Shown: in pieces, positions 62,804 to 64,000 of the stretch
How positions within the stretch are numbered: the first letter of the stretch is position 1
How the letters are laid out: each line of letters opens with the position of its first letter
Assembly: GCA_945869845.1 (NCBI GenBank)
Contig: CAMBRG010000004.1
Coordinates: 1 to 64,000 of the forward strand
DNA: 64,000 bases
DNA from: Opitutus sp. GAS368
Lineage (GTDB): Bacteria; Verrucomicrobiota; Verrucomicrobiia; Opitutales; Opitutaceae
Direction of reading: 5' to 3'
The notes under the pieces: generated by a model
The model's database searches: none
Seen by the model: the letters and a program-made list of their open reading frames with translations, nothing else
Told to the model about the DNA's origin: nothing
Position numbers and translations under genes: made by a program

Positions 62804-64000
62804 TCACCAACTCAGCCCGTAATTCAGACCATAGTCGCGTTCCCCGCCCACGCGGGCGACGCTAGCGAGTAGGTCATGGTCCAAAGCGTTGCGGACGGAC
62901 GCCGTCAGACTGTGATTGAAATTCCCCACCTTCCAGCGGTAGCTCGCGCTCAGGCTCACCAAGGTATAGCTCGGGTAGGCGAGATAGACGTGGGTCTTGT
63001 TTTCGTAGCTCGACACGGTGTCGCTCACGTAGGTCAAACCCGCGCCAACGCTCAACCCGGCCCAGCGGCCAGCCCGGCCAAAAGTGTAACGCGCGGTGAG
63101 TCCGCCCGTGAGCCACGGGAAGCGCGAGAGCTCCCGGCCGATCTCTTCCGGCAGATCGGGCGATGCCGTCGTGATCGCGCGGTTGTAGGTCGCCCTCGCC
63201 CCGAGTGAGAACGCGTCCGTGACTTTGTATCTCCCTTCCAACGAGCCGCCGGTAAATCGCTCTTCACCGGCCGCGACCAACTGCGGCTGGGTCTGGTTGG
63301 CGTCGAAGATCGGATCGTCATAAAGGGGATTTCGCCGCGAAATGTTTTGGTTAAAATATGCGAAGCCCATCGCGATCAGGGCCAGCCGACGCTCGAAAAA
63401 CAGCCCTTTGCCACCCAACTCGTAGCCGAGGGTCGTCTCGTTGCCCTGCACGCGGCCGGTGCGCGCATCGACGCGCGACGAGGGCTCAAACGCCGTGCTT
63501 GTGTTGGCGAAGACCAAGATCTTGCCCGGCACCGCCACGTAGTTGGCCCCGAAATGTCCCGTAAACTCTCCCGTCTCATCGCTGACTTTCGGCTGCACCG
63601 CGCCCGGCCTCCGATCAGACACATCGATCGTCACGAAATCCCGCCGCACCCCCGCCGTCAGCACGAGGCGTCCCTTCATGAAAGCCGCCCGTTCGCTCAC
63701 GAAAATCCCCGTGTAGCGATTCTCCTCGGCCCGATGGGTGATGAAGCGCGAAAAACGTCTCGGCTCGTAGGCCGGCCGGAAATAATTCGGCGCGGCGGGA
63801 TCGAAGAAGCGCACATCGGCCGGCAGCGTGTTGCGATCCGCGATCGCGAGCGCGCTCTGCACGCGCTCGTAGTCAGTGCTCGTGGTGTCCAGTGAAACGG
63901 TGATCTTGTGGTCGGCGTTCAACACGAAAAACCGCGTGGTCACATCGATCTGACCCGTGACCGCGGAGAACGGCTGTTCGACGTGCTGGGGCTCGCGGAT
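62804..64000 (-). CDS. TonB-dependent receptor, C-terminal part (5' end outside window)
   Basis: The frame remains open from the last base of the window (IREPQHVEQPFSAVTGQIDVTTRFFV), so the gene continues beyond 64000 and the track start at 63943 is only an internal GTG. The visible 398 residues are barrel strands: NRYTGIFVSERAAFMKGRLVLTAGVRRDFVTID, ILVFANTSTAFEPSSRVDARTGRVQGNETTLGYELGGKG, and the C-terminal VRNALDHDLLASVARVGGERDYGLNYGLSW with terminal Trp. It resembles the siderophore/ferric-type or Opitutus receptor family. Ligand unknown. Confidence 0.88.
   Translation of the reverse strand: MREPQHVEQPFSAVTGQIDVTTRFFVLNADHKITVSLDTTSTDYERVQSALAIADRNTLPADVRFFDPAAPNYFRPAYEPRRFSRFITHRAEENRYTGIFVSERAAFMKGRLVLTAGVRRDFVTIDVSDRRPGAVQPKVSDETGEFTGHFGANYVAVPGKILVFANTSTAFEPSSRVDARTGRVQGNETTLGYELGGKGLFFERRLALIAMGFAYFNQNISRRNPLYDDPIFDANQTQPQLVAAGEERFTGGSLEGRYKVTDAFSLGARATYNRAITTASPDLPEEIGRELSRFPWLTGGLTARYTFGRAGRWAGLSVGAGLTYVSDTVSSYENKTHVYLAYPSYTLVSLSASYRWKVGNFNHSLTASVRNALDHDLLASVARVGGERDYGLNYGLSW

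Overview
The window is GC-rich DNA from a Gram-negative bacterium, most likely a member of the Verrucomicrobiota close to Opitutaceae. The evidence is content only: paired DUF1501 and PSD1/planctomycete-cytochrome proteins, a CE15 glucuronoyl esterase, a PPi-type phosphofructokinase, Opitutus-style TonB receptors, LpxD (an outer-membrane lipid A enzyme), many Tat-exported oxidoreductases and abundant short palindromic intergenic repeats. No rRNA, tRNA or CRISPR array was seen.

Layout. 1-2.4 kb: the 3' part of purB, then a PPi-dependent phosphofructokinase with a terminator. 2.4-11.1 kb (minus strand): an ebo-type cluster (eboF, eboD, eboC, eboE, eboB and a small leading ORF), the family of genes tied in cyanobacteria to moving secondary-metabolite precursors to the periplasm. 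It is interrupted by a divergent AAA/DUF4143 ATPase with gene debris, and almost every gene junction holds a palindromic repeat. 11.2-19.3 kb: a GMC oxidoreductase with its small subunit, a toxin-antitoxin pair, a CE15 esterase, a Gfo/Idh/MocA oxidoreductase, and msrP/msrQ separated by a four-copy repeat array. 19.7-23.4 kb (plus strand): sialate O-acetylesterase, fatty acid desaturase, lpxD. 23.5-29.3 kb: a secreted protein of nearly 2000 residues made of about 28 delta-60 repeats. 30-37.2 kb: a secreted TIM-barrel protein, a photolyase-like FAD protein with unusual domain order, an exported peroxiredoxin, the mobile mystery A/B module with its operators, and a topoisomerase III. 37.3-46.8 kb: two tandem DUF1501/PSD1 pairs. 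47-50.8 kb: a zinc alcohol dehydrogenase, a fasciclin-domain secreted protein and a Bro-N protein. 50.9-61.9 kb (minus strand): a carbohydrate-use locus (LacI regulator, TonB receptor, sodium symporter, FG-GAP protein, NanA/DapA-type aldolase, sialidase-like protein, FGGY kinase) with a clear LacI-type operator before the receptor. 62-64 kb: a lipocalin lipoprotein and the 3' part of a second TonB receptor.

The most notable features are the ebo cluster broken up by repeats, the coexistence of several REPIN-like families (one resembling a Pseudomonas REP), the rearranged photolyase-like protein and the LacI-controlled sugar locus. All assignments come from reading motifs in the translated sequence; no database search was run.
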